Made by a program: the position numbers and the translations under genes. From the NCBI GenBank assembly GCA_965223435.1, contig CBDCWQ010000020.1, forward strand, positions 806,001 to 870,000: 64,000 nt of DNA, read 5' to 3'. Positions 1 to 10,106 of the stretch are shown piece after piece. This DNA is from CBDCWQ01 sp965223435. GTDB lineage: Bacteria > Myxococcota > Kuafuiibacteriia > Kuafuiibacteriales > Kuafuiibacteriaceae. Every line of letters starts with the position of its first letter. Position 1 is the stretch's first letter. The notes beneath the pieces are model-generated. The model did no database searches. It saw only the letters and a program-made list of their open reading frames with translations, and was not told where the DNA came from.

Positions 1-3000
1 ATGGCGGCGGCGGCGGTGGCGGCGGTGATTGCGGTGGGGACCGCCGGGTCCTTGGCCAGGATGGCCCCCTCGTCGGTGATCAGAGGCGCGAGGCCAGGGG
101 CGAGAAAGTCCACCTGCGTAGACCGGGAAGACTTGGCCGATGCTTCGGGGTCGGGGAACGCTTTGGTGGTGCCGGCAACGTTGAGAAAATGGTCTTGACC
201 GTATCCGGCTTCGACGATGGCTTCGCTCATCGCCGCGCCGCTTTCGGCGCGGGCGACGATCATGACGCCCGCCATGCGGGCTTCGGCGATAACTTCGCGC
301 AGCGCTCGCACCATGTCTCGATGGCGTGGGTCTGCATCTTGCGTGTTGGTACCGACAAATGCGTTCTTTGGGCGGTAGCGCCAGTCGCTGCTGAGGCTGA
401 TGACCTTGCGCACTCGGCCGTCGTCGGTGGCGGGGAGCTCGAGCGCGCCGTTCACCGCAGCGCGGATGGCACCCACGACGTCACTGGGGCTTGCCTTGTC
501 CGCCGAGCCGACGTGGATTCCGCGCACGAGCACGTTCCCGCCCCAATCTGGTGCTTGGCGATGCAGTTCTTTCAGAAGGATCGCACTATGTCGGACGCCG
601 CTGGCACTGGTTTTGGGGATGTGTGCGAGGGTCTTGGGCGCGTTGTGAAAATCGCCGACCACGACCGCGACCACCAGCGGCGCGTTCGGGTCCGGTGGGG
701 CTTCAGAAAAGCGGATGATTTTGGGGGAACCGGTACTGGGTGGGAACAGGGTGCTTTGGAACTCCGGCGTGTGGATGCGCGCGGCTGATGGGTTTTCTTC
801 TTGGGTCCAGTGGCCGGTCGACGAGAGTCGGTAGGTCTCTATCAAGAGCTTTTGGTCGGCCGTAGGCAGTGTGCCCCAGTCGATGATGGCTGCCGGCAGA
901 CTCCATGTTCCTTCTTCTTTCAGCGCATGGACTTCCACCGGATCACTCAAGAGGGTGAGATCCCCGTCTTCGGTACGAATGCCCAAAAGCGGGGCGGCGT
1001 AGTGTCTTTGGTGGGCGAGGGCATCAACCATCTGGGATACGGTCTCGGCATCCACGGGACCTAAGGGCACCTGGGCGAGACTGATTTGCTCCAATCGGGT
1101 GGCCATGGTGAACGCGTGGGGGAGCGGGTTTTCGGCGGTGGTGTTGATTTTGAACACGCCTTGGTCGGGACTGGTGGGCAGGTACACGGCAAGCACGTCG
1201 TTTCCGTCGACGGCTCGGAGGACCACTTGGTCCTCATCTGGGGTGTAGCCCAAGGCGGTCCCGAGATGGAGTCCGCCCGAAGGACGGACCAAATAAAGGG
1301 CGTGTTCGCTGGTCATCGACTCGACCGTTTCAGACCGGCCGAGGCCGGGCGCGGACCGATTGATGTTCTGGTAGCTTGCGAGCCACCCGGAATCCTCGGG
1401 CGATTGAAGGTGGTCCCACAGACTGCTTTTGCCGCCCAAGGGCCGAAGCCCGATGCCGTGGAAGACATCGTCCCAGCTGCGGTGGGACCGCACGAAGGTC
1501 ATCTGGCGCACGTGGCTTCTGGCGAGGCGAAGCCTCGCCGCAGTCACTTGGCTGGGCGTGTTCGCGGGTGCTTTCGGTCGCGTGATACCGGTGTCCAGAA
1601 CCGCCGACCAATCGTAGGGTGGGGTGACAAAGCGCACGGGCACTTTCTGTTGCCCGAGGAGGTTCATGGCGGCGAGCACGTCGTGGTCGTCGGGATGAAT
1701 GGCTTGAAGTCCATTCGGAAGGGTGTAGACCCTCAGGGGTGTATGAAGCTGGATGCCGTGTTGGACGAGCTTTTCGAGTTGGGTTTCGAGGGAGGTCGGG
1801 CCCTCGCTCGCGATGGGGAGACTTCGATAAATGCGCTTGATGTCCCATTCGTACACGCCGGCTGGGTATGCCGAAGGGTCGTCGATGGCTTGCGTTCCCA
1901 TGTACCGGCGCACGGGCTGGTGGCGAAGGGCTGCGGCCTTTTTTTCGATGGCAGGAAAGGCTTCCACAAAGACCCCGTCGGTGGAGGAAAAGGGCAAGTC
2001 CCAAAGACCAAGGGTGACGAGTTGGGGGAGGGGGTCCACCCAGCGGACCGTCCGGCCCCGCCAAAACGTGCCTTGCCCGCCATCGCCTCCGTGGGCGTTG
2101 ACGCCCGGGACGGGCTCGGGGGGCGGCGGGTTATTGCCCGTCTCCCCTTGGGGCGTGGCTGAAGAAGGTGCGGATGCGGACGTTCCGAGGATCCGCCTTT
2201 TGGCGGCTTGGGCCCACTCTTGGAAGCTTGGGCGCCCCGGCCTTCCCAAGATGTGGTCGAGCAGCCACGCATGCACCGCGCGGAGGTAGGCCTCGCGATG
2301 CGGTTCAGGAATGTCGGCCGCCAGCACCTCGGTTTCGTACCAGCTGGCCCAAGACCCCGGTTGATGATGGACGAGGGCGGGTGCCCCATCGGTAGACGCG
2401 AGGTGGAGGACGAGGCCCCGTGGTCGGTCCAGTGAAAAGTCGAGGTTCAGTTTGCGGTAGATCTCCACCCCGTCCCAGGTTTTTTTAAGAATGACGTTCT
2501 GGGGAACGTAGCCTTCCACGTGGGTGCGTAGCCCCTGGGCCGCCTCTTCGCGCCGATGCACATCGACTCCGAAACCGAGGTTGTCTACGAGGCTGAGGGC
2601 GATGGCTTCCTCCCACGCGGTGGGGTGGCGGCTGATGGCATCGGTGGGCCAGTCGTAAAGCGCCTTCCCCGTGTGGGCGTCAAGCTCGGGGGCCCAACCC
2701 ACAAGGGTGTAGCCAAGGGGTACGGTGAAGGGCGCGTCCTCCTCGACCACGACCACGTTCCGAAAGTCATCCACAAAAACCCGATCGACCAGGGCGTTGA
2801 TCTCGTCTTGGTGCATGACCGTCGAACCGCTGAGGGCCATGATGCCCGCGAGCTCGACCAGCGCTATCCGAACCGCTTCTTTGAGTCCAAGCTGTTTGGC
2901 CGCCTCGGTGGCGAACACGCCGACATGGGCTACGGCTTCGGGCCGCGGTCCCCAAAGAGACGCTTCCGATGTCGCCAGGGCCGTAGCCGTGCCCTGGGTT

Positions 3001-6000
3001 TCTCCAAAGGCAGGGCTGAACCACGGACGTGCCCCAAAGGCCACGGCGTCTGGGTCATCGCCTCCCGAGGGCGAAAACGGAAGGTCGATGCGCTCCGATT
3101 CTCCGAAGACAGGCTCTCGGAGTTCTCCCAGGTGACCCACGACCGAAAAAGACAGCGTGAGCCGCTCGTGGGCCTGGACGGTGGTCAGGAACTCTCGGAG
3201 GGTGATCTCGTTTGGCTCTTGGCCGAACCGGAAGCCCTTCGCTTCGAGCTTGATCACGACCTCATTCCTCTCCTTGAATGTGTGGAGCGCGGGAAACCGA
3301 AAGGTGCCGATGGGCGTGGTGGAAAGGGCATCGGTTCGGACTAAGAATACCTGTACTTTCTCCGTTTTACCCACGTGGCCTGCATCATCGAACACCAGCT
3401 CGATGGCTTCGAGTTCGCCGGCGGAGTTTTCGACAAGGCGGGCCTCGGGATGCATGTCGTATGCGATGTTGGGCTCGTACCGGGCCGAAGGGGAAAGGGC
3501 CGAGTATTCATGGAACCGGGCCTCCCTTCCTTTGAATCGAGCCATGAAGGCACATTCTCTGGCCCATCCTGGAATGGGGTAGTTGCTCCACGAGAAAAAG
3601 ACGCCCATTGGACAGGCAGAAAACAAGGAAGCCATCGACGTCGTCGTGGTCATAGGCTTTCGGGAAAGTGAGGACGCCCCGGTTTTCGAGGCCGAAGTCA
3701 CCCTCGAAAAGGAGCGGTTCCGGGTGACTTGGAGCTGTCCGTCGGCATACACCACCATGTCCAGAATGTCGGCGTAGCTTCGTTTTCGCAGGGTCCAGCG
3801 CGCGCCTCCCTCTTGCACAATAATCACGGGCCCTGAAGCCGTGGCCAAGTCGAGGTTGTCCGCCGCTTCGTGTTCTGCGTACTGAATGGCCTCGTCGATG
3901 GACAAAAAGGGGGCTTCGGGGCTGCCGTTTCTCAAACCGTTTTGGTCTTTTTCGAGGGCGGGCGTGAACGGGGCGTCTCGGCGGACGTAGAGTAGGGTGA
4001 CGCCATTTTGACGCACGGGTTCCGGCGGGATCCAGGTCATGAGGGCCGTGACCACCGGTGCGGGAAGAAAAGCGTAGAGCGGGCGGATGATGGGGCCGAG
4101 CCACGGGGTCATCGCCCGAACCGCTTGAAGCCCCCCAGAAAGAAATTGGGGTGTATACCAGGGCAATCGTATGGACGCTGGCTCCGTTGCCCCTTGGCCC
4201 TCTTCATGGCTGTTCGGGACGTGATCGGCCTCTAGAGGTGGGATTTGGCTGGTCCAGTCGTGGAGGGTGTTCTGGTCCAAGGTATAGGCCGTGACGATTT
4301 TGGCGAAGTCTTGGGGACCGAAGAGCCCGGTATGGTGCATGCGGTGCAGATGGAGCAAAGGCAGGCCGGTTTTTTCGGCGACACGCGGCAAGTGGCCGTC
4401 GGCGTAGGTATAGACGAACTGCCGAAAAGTCCGCCGGCGGGTTCTGGATTGGGGCGTGGTCGTGAACCTGGGCGAGGGACTTTTCGCACCCTCAAGGGTG
4501 AAGGCCACGCGGTGGGTCTGTGGGGCCTCGTTGATGGCATCGGTCAAGACCCGAAGCTCGATGGCCTCCCGGCGCCAGTAGTGCGAAGATTCGGGATGAA
4601 GCGCGGCCTGGTGGCTCACACCGAACCGCTCGTAACGCAGGACACCAGGTCCCGATGCCCGCAAAAAAGGGGCAATCGTCTCGCGCACCGCATGTTTGAG
4701 ACGAGCCCGAAGGGCGTCTCGAATCTCGAACCGTGCGACCGGGTCGGTGGCTGCGGTCGGCATGGACAGCCCGAGCGGCTTGTCCAGACTCGGGGCGTCC
4801 CAGCTCGTCACCGTGGGGCCTGAAAAGCCGGCCGCCCCAGCGTGGCCCAACACCGCATCGTCCGAGGTGTAAGGCCCGTCTCGGATGGGGATTTCTGCCA
4901 AGAGCCATGCCATGCTTTGGGTGAGGGCATGGGCGTGCGATAAGGCGCCGTGTTCGGCGGCGCTTGGGCTCCGGACCAGCGTGCCGATGTCCGCTTCGGC
5001 GTCTCCGGTGCGATGGATGAGGTGCGCTTCGAAAAGCGCTACCGTACTTGAGCACCCGATGCCCAAGTAGCGCTCCATCGTGGGCCGAAGGCCAAAAAGC
5101 GTGCTGTCCGGCGCACATAGGTTTTTCAATTCGGCTACGTTTTGCTGAAGTCTTTCCTCGGGCTGAAAGCGCGTGGCCCACCTGTCGGGTGGGAAGCCTT
5201 GCTCAAGCATCGTTTGCATAAACCGAAACAGCGCAAGCTCGGTGACGAAGGCATCAAAGAGGTCAGGCTGGGGGTTCGAGGCAAACATGGCCCCCAGCGT
5301 TTCGACATAGGCCCTATCGAGCTTCTCCAAAAGCCGCATGGTGCCGATGTCCCGCGTGCCCCGGGGGACCGGCAGCTTCGGCGCCCATAGGTGGGGGCCG
5401 CTGTCTACCCCCAAAAAGCCTCGGGGATGGTAGGCGAGAAGAAGGCTTGTGTAGGTCGACGGACTGGGGGTGGGTGCGGGGCTTTTTTCGGAAGTCCTTG
5501 CTTCCATGGCGTCTTGGAGGGCAACGAGCGCGACGTCTTCAAGCCGAGGGTCTCGCGCGCTGTTTTTTCTGAGTGCCAAAATCCACATGGCCCAAGATTC
5601 GAGCGCTTCGTGGCTTTCCTGGTGGGTGCGCCACGCGTTCTTGAGCTCTTGCACGTGACCGTCTGGGTCGCCTGGGGCTTGTGTGTTTTCCGGGCCCGCG
5701 GGTGAGGGTGCCAGGGTAGCGGGCCCCCACGGTACCGCGGGCCCGGTATGCGCGCTGGTGCGTGCCGCTTCAGTGATGGCTGCCTGGGCAAGAAGGCCGG
5801 CGTCGACGGCGTCTTCGGCTTTGGCTTCGTCACCGACGGCACTCGCAAACAGGCTGTAGAGCGCCGCGGTGCCCGGGGTCGTGTGGGGGCCCTGGTCTTG
5901 TCCGAGCACGGTCCTTGGCCGCCTTCCATCTTGCTTCCAGCCGCGTTCGAGCAGCGTGCGCTCGAAGTGTTGGGAAGCGGTATGCAGGTTGCTTAGGAGA

Positions 6001-7676
6001 CCCACGTTTTCGGCTTCACGCCAAACGAAATATGCCAGCGCTTGGTGCATGATCAACGCTGGCCTTGGTTCCCGAACGAGTGCGGTGTGCTCGGGGCGGG
6101 GCGCTTCGGATCCTTGTGCTTTTGGTGAAAGCCAGACGTACGGACCTTGCCGAACGAGATGCTCGCGCTCGAGGGTCTCGAGGAGCTTGGCCGCTGCGTC
6201 GTAGGCCTTGGCAAGGAGCTTGTTTTCAGCGCCCGTGGACGAGGCCAAGCGGGCGGGATGCATCGCGTAAAAACGCGTCAGCGCGTAGATGGTCCAAAGC
6301 TGGGCATCCAAGGAGAACTCTTCGGTGAGTGCGACGCCCGTTCTCGGATCTACGATGGAAGGAACGTGCGCACGGGTTGCATGCGGGGGGTTACGGGCAA
6401 GAACCAATGTCTGGAGCAGTCCCGAGACCCACTGTTCGGCGGTATGGATGTCACCCCAGTTGGTCGCGGCCAAAATGGCGAGGGCTTGGGCCTCGGTTTT
6501 TGCTTTTGGAGGTTCATCGGCGTCGCCAAAAAGGAGAAGCGGTTTGAGGGGGCCTCCCATGGAGGTGAGATGGACTGTTCGGTCGCTTTTGTTTTTGGGA
6601 TCCTGGATGACCAAGGACAGCGTTCCCCGCCCTTGGGGGGGGCGGTGAAAGAAAAAGCCGTCGCGCATGCCTACGAACCGCATGGTTGATGGGTCTTGGT
6701 GGGCAGGAACCACCGGCGTTGTTGCCACCGCGGTCGATGGGTCGTTTTTCGCGACCAGTTTCGCGACGGGCACGCTGTCTCCTACGAGCGTGACCTCGGG
6801 CTCGAAGGCAAAGGCCCCAGTCTCAGGATCGAGGGGGACGACGCCGAGGAACGATTCGGTCGGTTCAGTCTGGGAGGGACTGCCCTCTTTTTGGGGTTCG
6901 GTGTCGAGTTTGCTTAAGTGGATTTCGTAGTGTTCGCTGGACGCAGTCCGCGCCCCGCGAACCTCTCCAGTGAGTTTTCCTGCGCGGTATACACGCGGAT
7001 CCTCGGCACCACCGCGTGTGCGGTCCGAAACTTCGAAGCGAAGCGTGACTTCGGCGGCATTGACTGGAACAGTCTCGGTGGATGATGCGCGTTTTGTTCC
7101 GACCCCTATCATGTGTCGGACCACCTTGTATTGGGTCCGGTCGGCTCCGTCCTGGAGTGACGCAAGACCAGACCATGCCGCGCTTTGGCCGAGTGCATTT
7201 GCCCGAGGATTGAGGGTCAAATGACCTTCGGTCGAATGCGGTGATTTGTACGAGCGCGCGTGAACCTCGGCCCATGAAGCGGTGAGGGCGGTTGCAACGG
7301 CACCGGGGTCGACATGGTAGGCGTAGCTTTTTAGGGGGCGGTCCCGCGCGGTATCCCCTTGTTCGAGCGCATCGTACACGTCGACAAACCACAGGGCGGA
7401 CGTGCTGGACTCCAGCGGCGTGAATAGGTCTTGGATGCGCACGCCAGCGTACACCAGACCGTGGTCGCCAACGAAGTCTTGGACGCCCCCCCAAAGGGCT
7501 TTGGCTTCCTGGTCAAAGCTTGCCTCGCGGTCGGGATGTGCGCGTGAGAAGCGATGGAGGCCCAGGATCAGCCCGGTTGTGGCCTCCAGGTGGTAAGCGC
7601 GTTCTTGGGCGTCGCTTTTTTCGATATAAGCGTCGCGGAAGCTGTTCGGGAAGTAGTGGGTTCCGTAGTAACCGGC
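1..7676 (-). CDS. Giant secreted paralogue A, downstream part (in a shifted frame; continues past the left edge)
   Basis: The minus strand has one uninterrupted frame from about 7676 down to the window edge, roughly 2550 codons; I read every line of it and found no stop. It has no start of its own and joins the upstream ORF (7568-9475) by a frame change near 7675. It opens with AGYYGTHYFPNSF and YHLEATTGLILGLHRF, the core motif also present in paralogues B (about 38.2 kb) and C (about 45.85 kb). A second stretch near 4.6 kb, SSHYWRREAIELRVL, aligns with SYWSERAIVLRAI of paralogue C. Near 3.9 kb a motif SPEAPFLSIDEAIQYA resembles the start of parallel beta-helix domains. From about 700 to 1 the pattern VVVAVVVGDFHN, RKVISLSSD, AGVMIVARAES and TQVDFLAPG is like a subtilisin-fold (S8) domain; the usual oxyanion Asn is not evident and the Ser motif would lie outside the window. 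Likely exported. Alternative: a decaying pseudogene. Confidence 0.75.
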
Positions 7677-9475
7677 CGAGGCCCATCGATGGACCGAAGC
7701 AGATCGTTTTTGAGGGTGAGGGCTCGTTGTAGATTGCCGTCGATGGTTCGTTTGTTCACCGGGGCTGGTTCTTTCAGGACGACCAGAGAACGCGTGCCTT
7801 GCGCGAGATCATAGGAACTGTCTTGGGGTACGGAGGCGAGCGCGCTGGCCGGGGCCAGCGGCGGGGAGGACCATCCCAAAGCTGTGTCCGGTGGGCCCGA
7901 GATGAGGACCGCTGACTCGGCAAGGGGACCATCTGCGGCCCCGCTTGTTTCGAGCGTGGGGTTTTGGTTAGGCTGCGCGCCGGCCGGCGGTGGTGTCGTC
8001 GCGCCGCTCGGAGCCGGTGCTGGCATGGAGCCTTGAGGGCGATGTTCGGGGCCCTGAGATGGGCGGGAAGCGCCCTCTTCTCTCCCCCAGAAGGCTTGGG
8101 TGGTTGCGATTCGGTCTCGGGTGGTTGACGCGTTTCCTTGCTCGACCCAGGCGACAAAAATGTGATCGTCCTGGTCCGACTCGGAAGTCGATTCGGCATG
8201 GGGGATGGGATAGGTTTCAGACTGGTCCGAGGGGGCGTCCGGGCGAAAGTAGCGGGATTGGAGGGCATCAACGATGTGGCGGGTGCCTGGTGGCCAAGCG
8301 GTCCGCTTCATCGAGTGGCTGAGCGGAGCAGTGCTTTTTTGGCCCATGGCTTCGTTTTCCAAGAACCCACGAATGGTTGGATGTCGATGTTTCAGGAACA
8401 GAACCAACTCTGCGAGCCGCAAAAGCGCAGTGAGCGCTGGCTGTTGTTTTGATGCCGGATCTTCAGCGGTGTATCCCAGGTGTGTATCTTCGAGATCCGC
8501 GGTGCGGATGGGCGTGTAGGTGCCCATGACCGCGATATGGATGTTCTGGGGCAAAAGGGCGGGGGAATCCGGTCCAGCGAGGCCGGGCATCGGACGCCCT
8601 TCGTAGATTTGCCATTGCCCCGTGTGGTTCGGGGCCACCACAAAATGGTACGGGAATGTTGGGGCACCACGGTCCAGAAGCCAGAGATCTTCTAGGGCGA
8701 CGATGTTTGTCGTGGTGGCGGTGCCGGTGTGGTGCAGAACGAGGTGGCTTGTGCCTTGAGGTCTTGGTGGGCCCGTTGGGAGGTGGCGATGGGTCCACGC
8801 CAGACGAGGGATGATGGCGGCTGATCTCGGATCAAACGGACAGGTCAGAAGCAGCCGCGTTGCGTCCTCGAAGTCGATGGGCGCGGTGATATCCCGGGGA
8901 AGGCAGGCCTTGGTGAAGGGGGTGGTTGGGGTGTCTGTGTAGCCGAGGTACACGCGGCCCGGCTCCAGCATGGTGCCCACGGCGATGGGCAGGTAGCGCT
9001 GGGTGTCCGGGTCCCAGCGAAGCAGGGTACGCAGGGTTGGATCTTGGTACCGAAGATGGGTTTGGACTTCGAGGAGAGACCAACCGGGTTCTACGGTCAT
9101 GTCGGGGCTGTCCTTGGGTGCGCGCCCTTGGGGGATGTTGCTTGGCGCTGAGGCGTGAATCCAGACGTAGCGTCCCGGGTGGGGGTCCGGCTCGTAGAGG
9201 TTTACCGTCGCCTCTTGCCGCGAGGCTTCGACACTTCTTTGTCCGAAAGAGGCGGTGGGGCGCCCAGGGTCTGGGAGAATGTGCCAGAGCCGGACATGCT
9301 CGCCGAAAGGGGCCTTGTTATCACCAGGCGAAGGGAGGGCAACAAGGTTCCACCCGGGTGTCGGTGGGAGGTTTTGTCCAAAAGCGGGTGGGCCAAAAAG
9401 AACCCCGAGAAGGGCTGCAAAGCCGGTTGTCCATTGTGCGTTTCGGCCTTTCGGCCGTGTTCCGAAGTTGGTCAC
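7568..9475 (-). CDS. Giant secreted paralogue A, N-terminal part: GWNL module plus amidase/PGRP-like domain
   Basis: 635 residues from a GTG start. Residues 1-34 form a signal peptide (FAALLGVLFGPPAFG then cleavage). The GWNL module follows in two halves, PGWNLVALPSPGD and EPGWSLLEVQTH, ending with RVYLGYTD; paralogues B and C have the same module. From about residue 245 comes an N-acetylmuramoyl-L-alanine amidase/PGRP-like domain with HLVLHHTG, PYHFVVAPNHTGQW and IHIAVMGTYTP. At the usual third zinc-ligand site (T-x-C-P-G in amidase_2) the sequence reads TAWPPG, so Cys appears replaced by Trp and activity is doubtful. A low-complexity Pro/Ser/Ala linker (about 460-560) precedes NLQRALTLKNDLLRSIDGP, which leads into the core. 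The last 30 or so residues are out of register: homology continues in another frame from 7676. A run of nine G lies just upstream of the GTG. Confidence 0.8.
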   Translation of the reverse strand: MTNFGTRPKGRNAQWTTGFAALLGVLFGPPAFGQNLPPTPGWNLVALPSPGDNKAPFGEHVRLWHILPDPGRPTASFGQRSVEASRQEATVNLYEPDPHPGRYVWIHASAPSNIPQGRAPKDSPDMTVEPGWSLLEVQTHLRYQDPTLRTLLRWDPDTQRYLPIAVGTMLEPGRVYLGYTDTPTTPFTKACLPRDITAPIDFEDATRLLLTCPFDPRSAAIIPRLAWTHRHLPTGPPRPQGTSHLVLHHTGTATTTNIVALEDLWLLDRGAPTFPYHFVVAPNHTGQWQIYEGRPMPGLAGPDSPALLPQNIHIAVMGTYTPIRTADLEDTHLGYTAEDPASKQQPALTALLRLAELVLFLKHRHPTIRGFLENEAMGQKSTAPLSHSMKRTAWPPGTRHIVDALQSRYFRPDAPSDQSETYPIPHAESTSESDQDDHIFVAWVEQGNASTTRDRIATTQAFWGREEGASRPSQGPEHRPQGSMPAPAPSGATTPPPAGAQPNQNPTLETSGAADGPLAESAVLISGPPDTALGWSSPPLAPASALASVPQDSSYDLAQGTRSLVVLKEPAPVNKRTIDGNLQRALTLKNDLLRSIDGPRPVTTEPTTSRTASATLISKKATPKNALTTWRPQPG

Positions 9476-9481
9476 TGTTTA

Positions 9482-9490
9482 CCCCCCCCC
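9482..9490. repeat. C9/G9 homopolymer just upstream of the paralogue A start
   Basis: Nine consecutive C on the plus strand are nine G on the sense strand of paralogue A, ending seven bases before its GTG start, in the position of a ribosome binding site. No better Shine-Dalgarno sequence is visible. Length changes here could alter translation initiation; that is inference. Confidence 0.6.
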
Positions 9491-10106
9491 AACAATGAGC
9501 CTGGCTTTTATCCACGACGGCTATGGAGACCGCAAGAGAAATAGCTTTCGGGCTCGCGCACGAACCGGGTCCGATGGAGGTTCGTCGGTGATTCCCCAGG
9601 GGGTGTCGTGCGCTCGCCGTGGCCCCGCGGCCTGCCGGCGACTTCGGTCAAGGGGTCTTCGAGAATCGGTTGCGTGAACGGCGTACTGAGGTGGCGAGGC
9701 GCCGTGGCGCGACCGGCTCTTCTTTGTATGGCGTTGCCCGCTGCGGTTCTTCTCGATCGCTGCGCAATACGCGCTTGGGATCGAGCCGGTCACCCACTGG
9801 GCATCGGGGTGTCGTTCAGATGTTCGGATTTCGTTCGAATGTTTCGAATTTCGTTCGGATGAACCGGTTCAAGACGATCTCATGTGGCACAACTGTCTTG
9901 AATAAATGCATTTTTTGGCTCCTAGTGAAAGTGGCTCGCTTCTTGAATTCACCACGGAGGGCCGGAGCTGTGGTGATGCACGCGTCGGTTTGATGTGAAA
10001 CCGTGTCGGCGATCGGTCGACGCGCAAACCTTGAAGTCAATCAAGATACTACAAGATAAACGGGGATGCGCTGGATCGCATCTGCCCTCCAAGAAAGGAG
10101 TCTCCG
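9491..10106. other. Intergenic region between divergent genes
   Basis: About 600 bases between paralogue A (minus) and the metzincin lipoprotein (plus). No ORF here has recognisable protein character. Around 9822-9860 there are repeated, partly palindromic TTCGTTCGGA and TTCGAATGTTTCGAA motifs. The right end carries AAGAAAGGAG at 10091-10100, a strong ribosome binding site for the gene at 10107. Promoters for both directions presumably lie here, but I cannot assign boxes. Confidence 0.5.

Noticed and set aside
189..3344. Long plus-strand ORFs at 189-788, 1086-2162 and 2556-3344
   Set aside because: They run in register opposite the open minus-strand frame of paralogue A and read as its complement; no start sites or domains.
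3508..4104. Minus-strand ORF of 198 codons
   Set aside because: Mostly Arg/Pro-rich out-of-frame text of paralogue A; only its last 60 codons look like protein and are treated as a possible frameshift pair.
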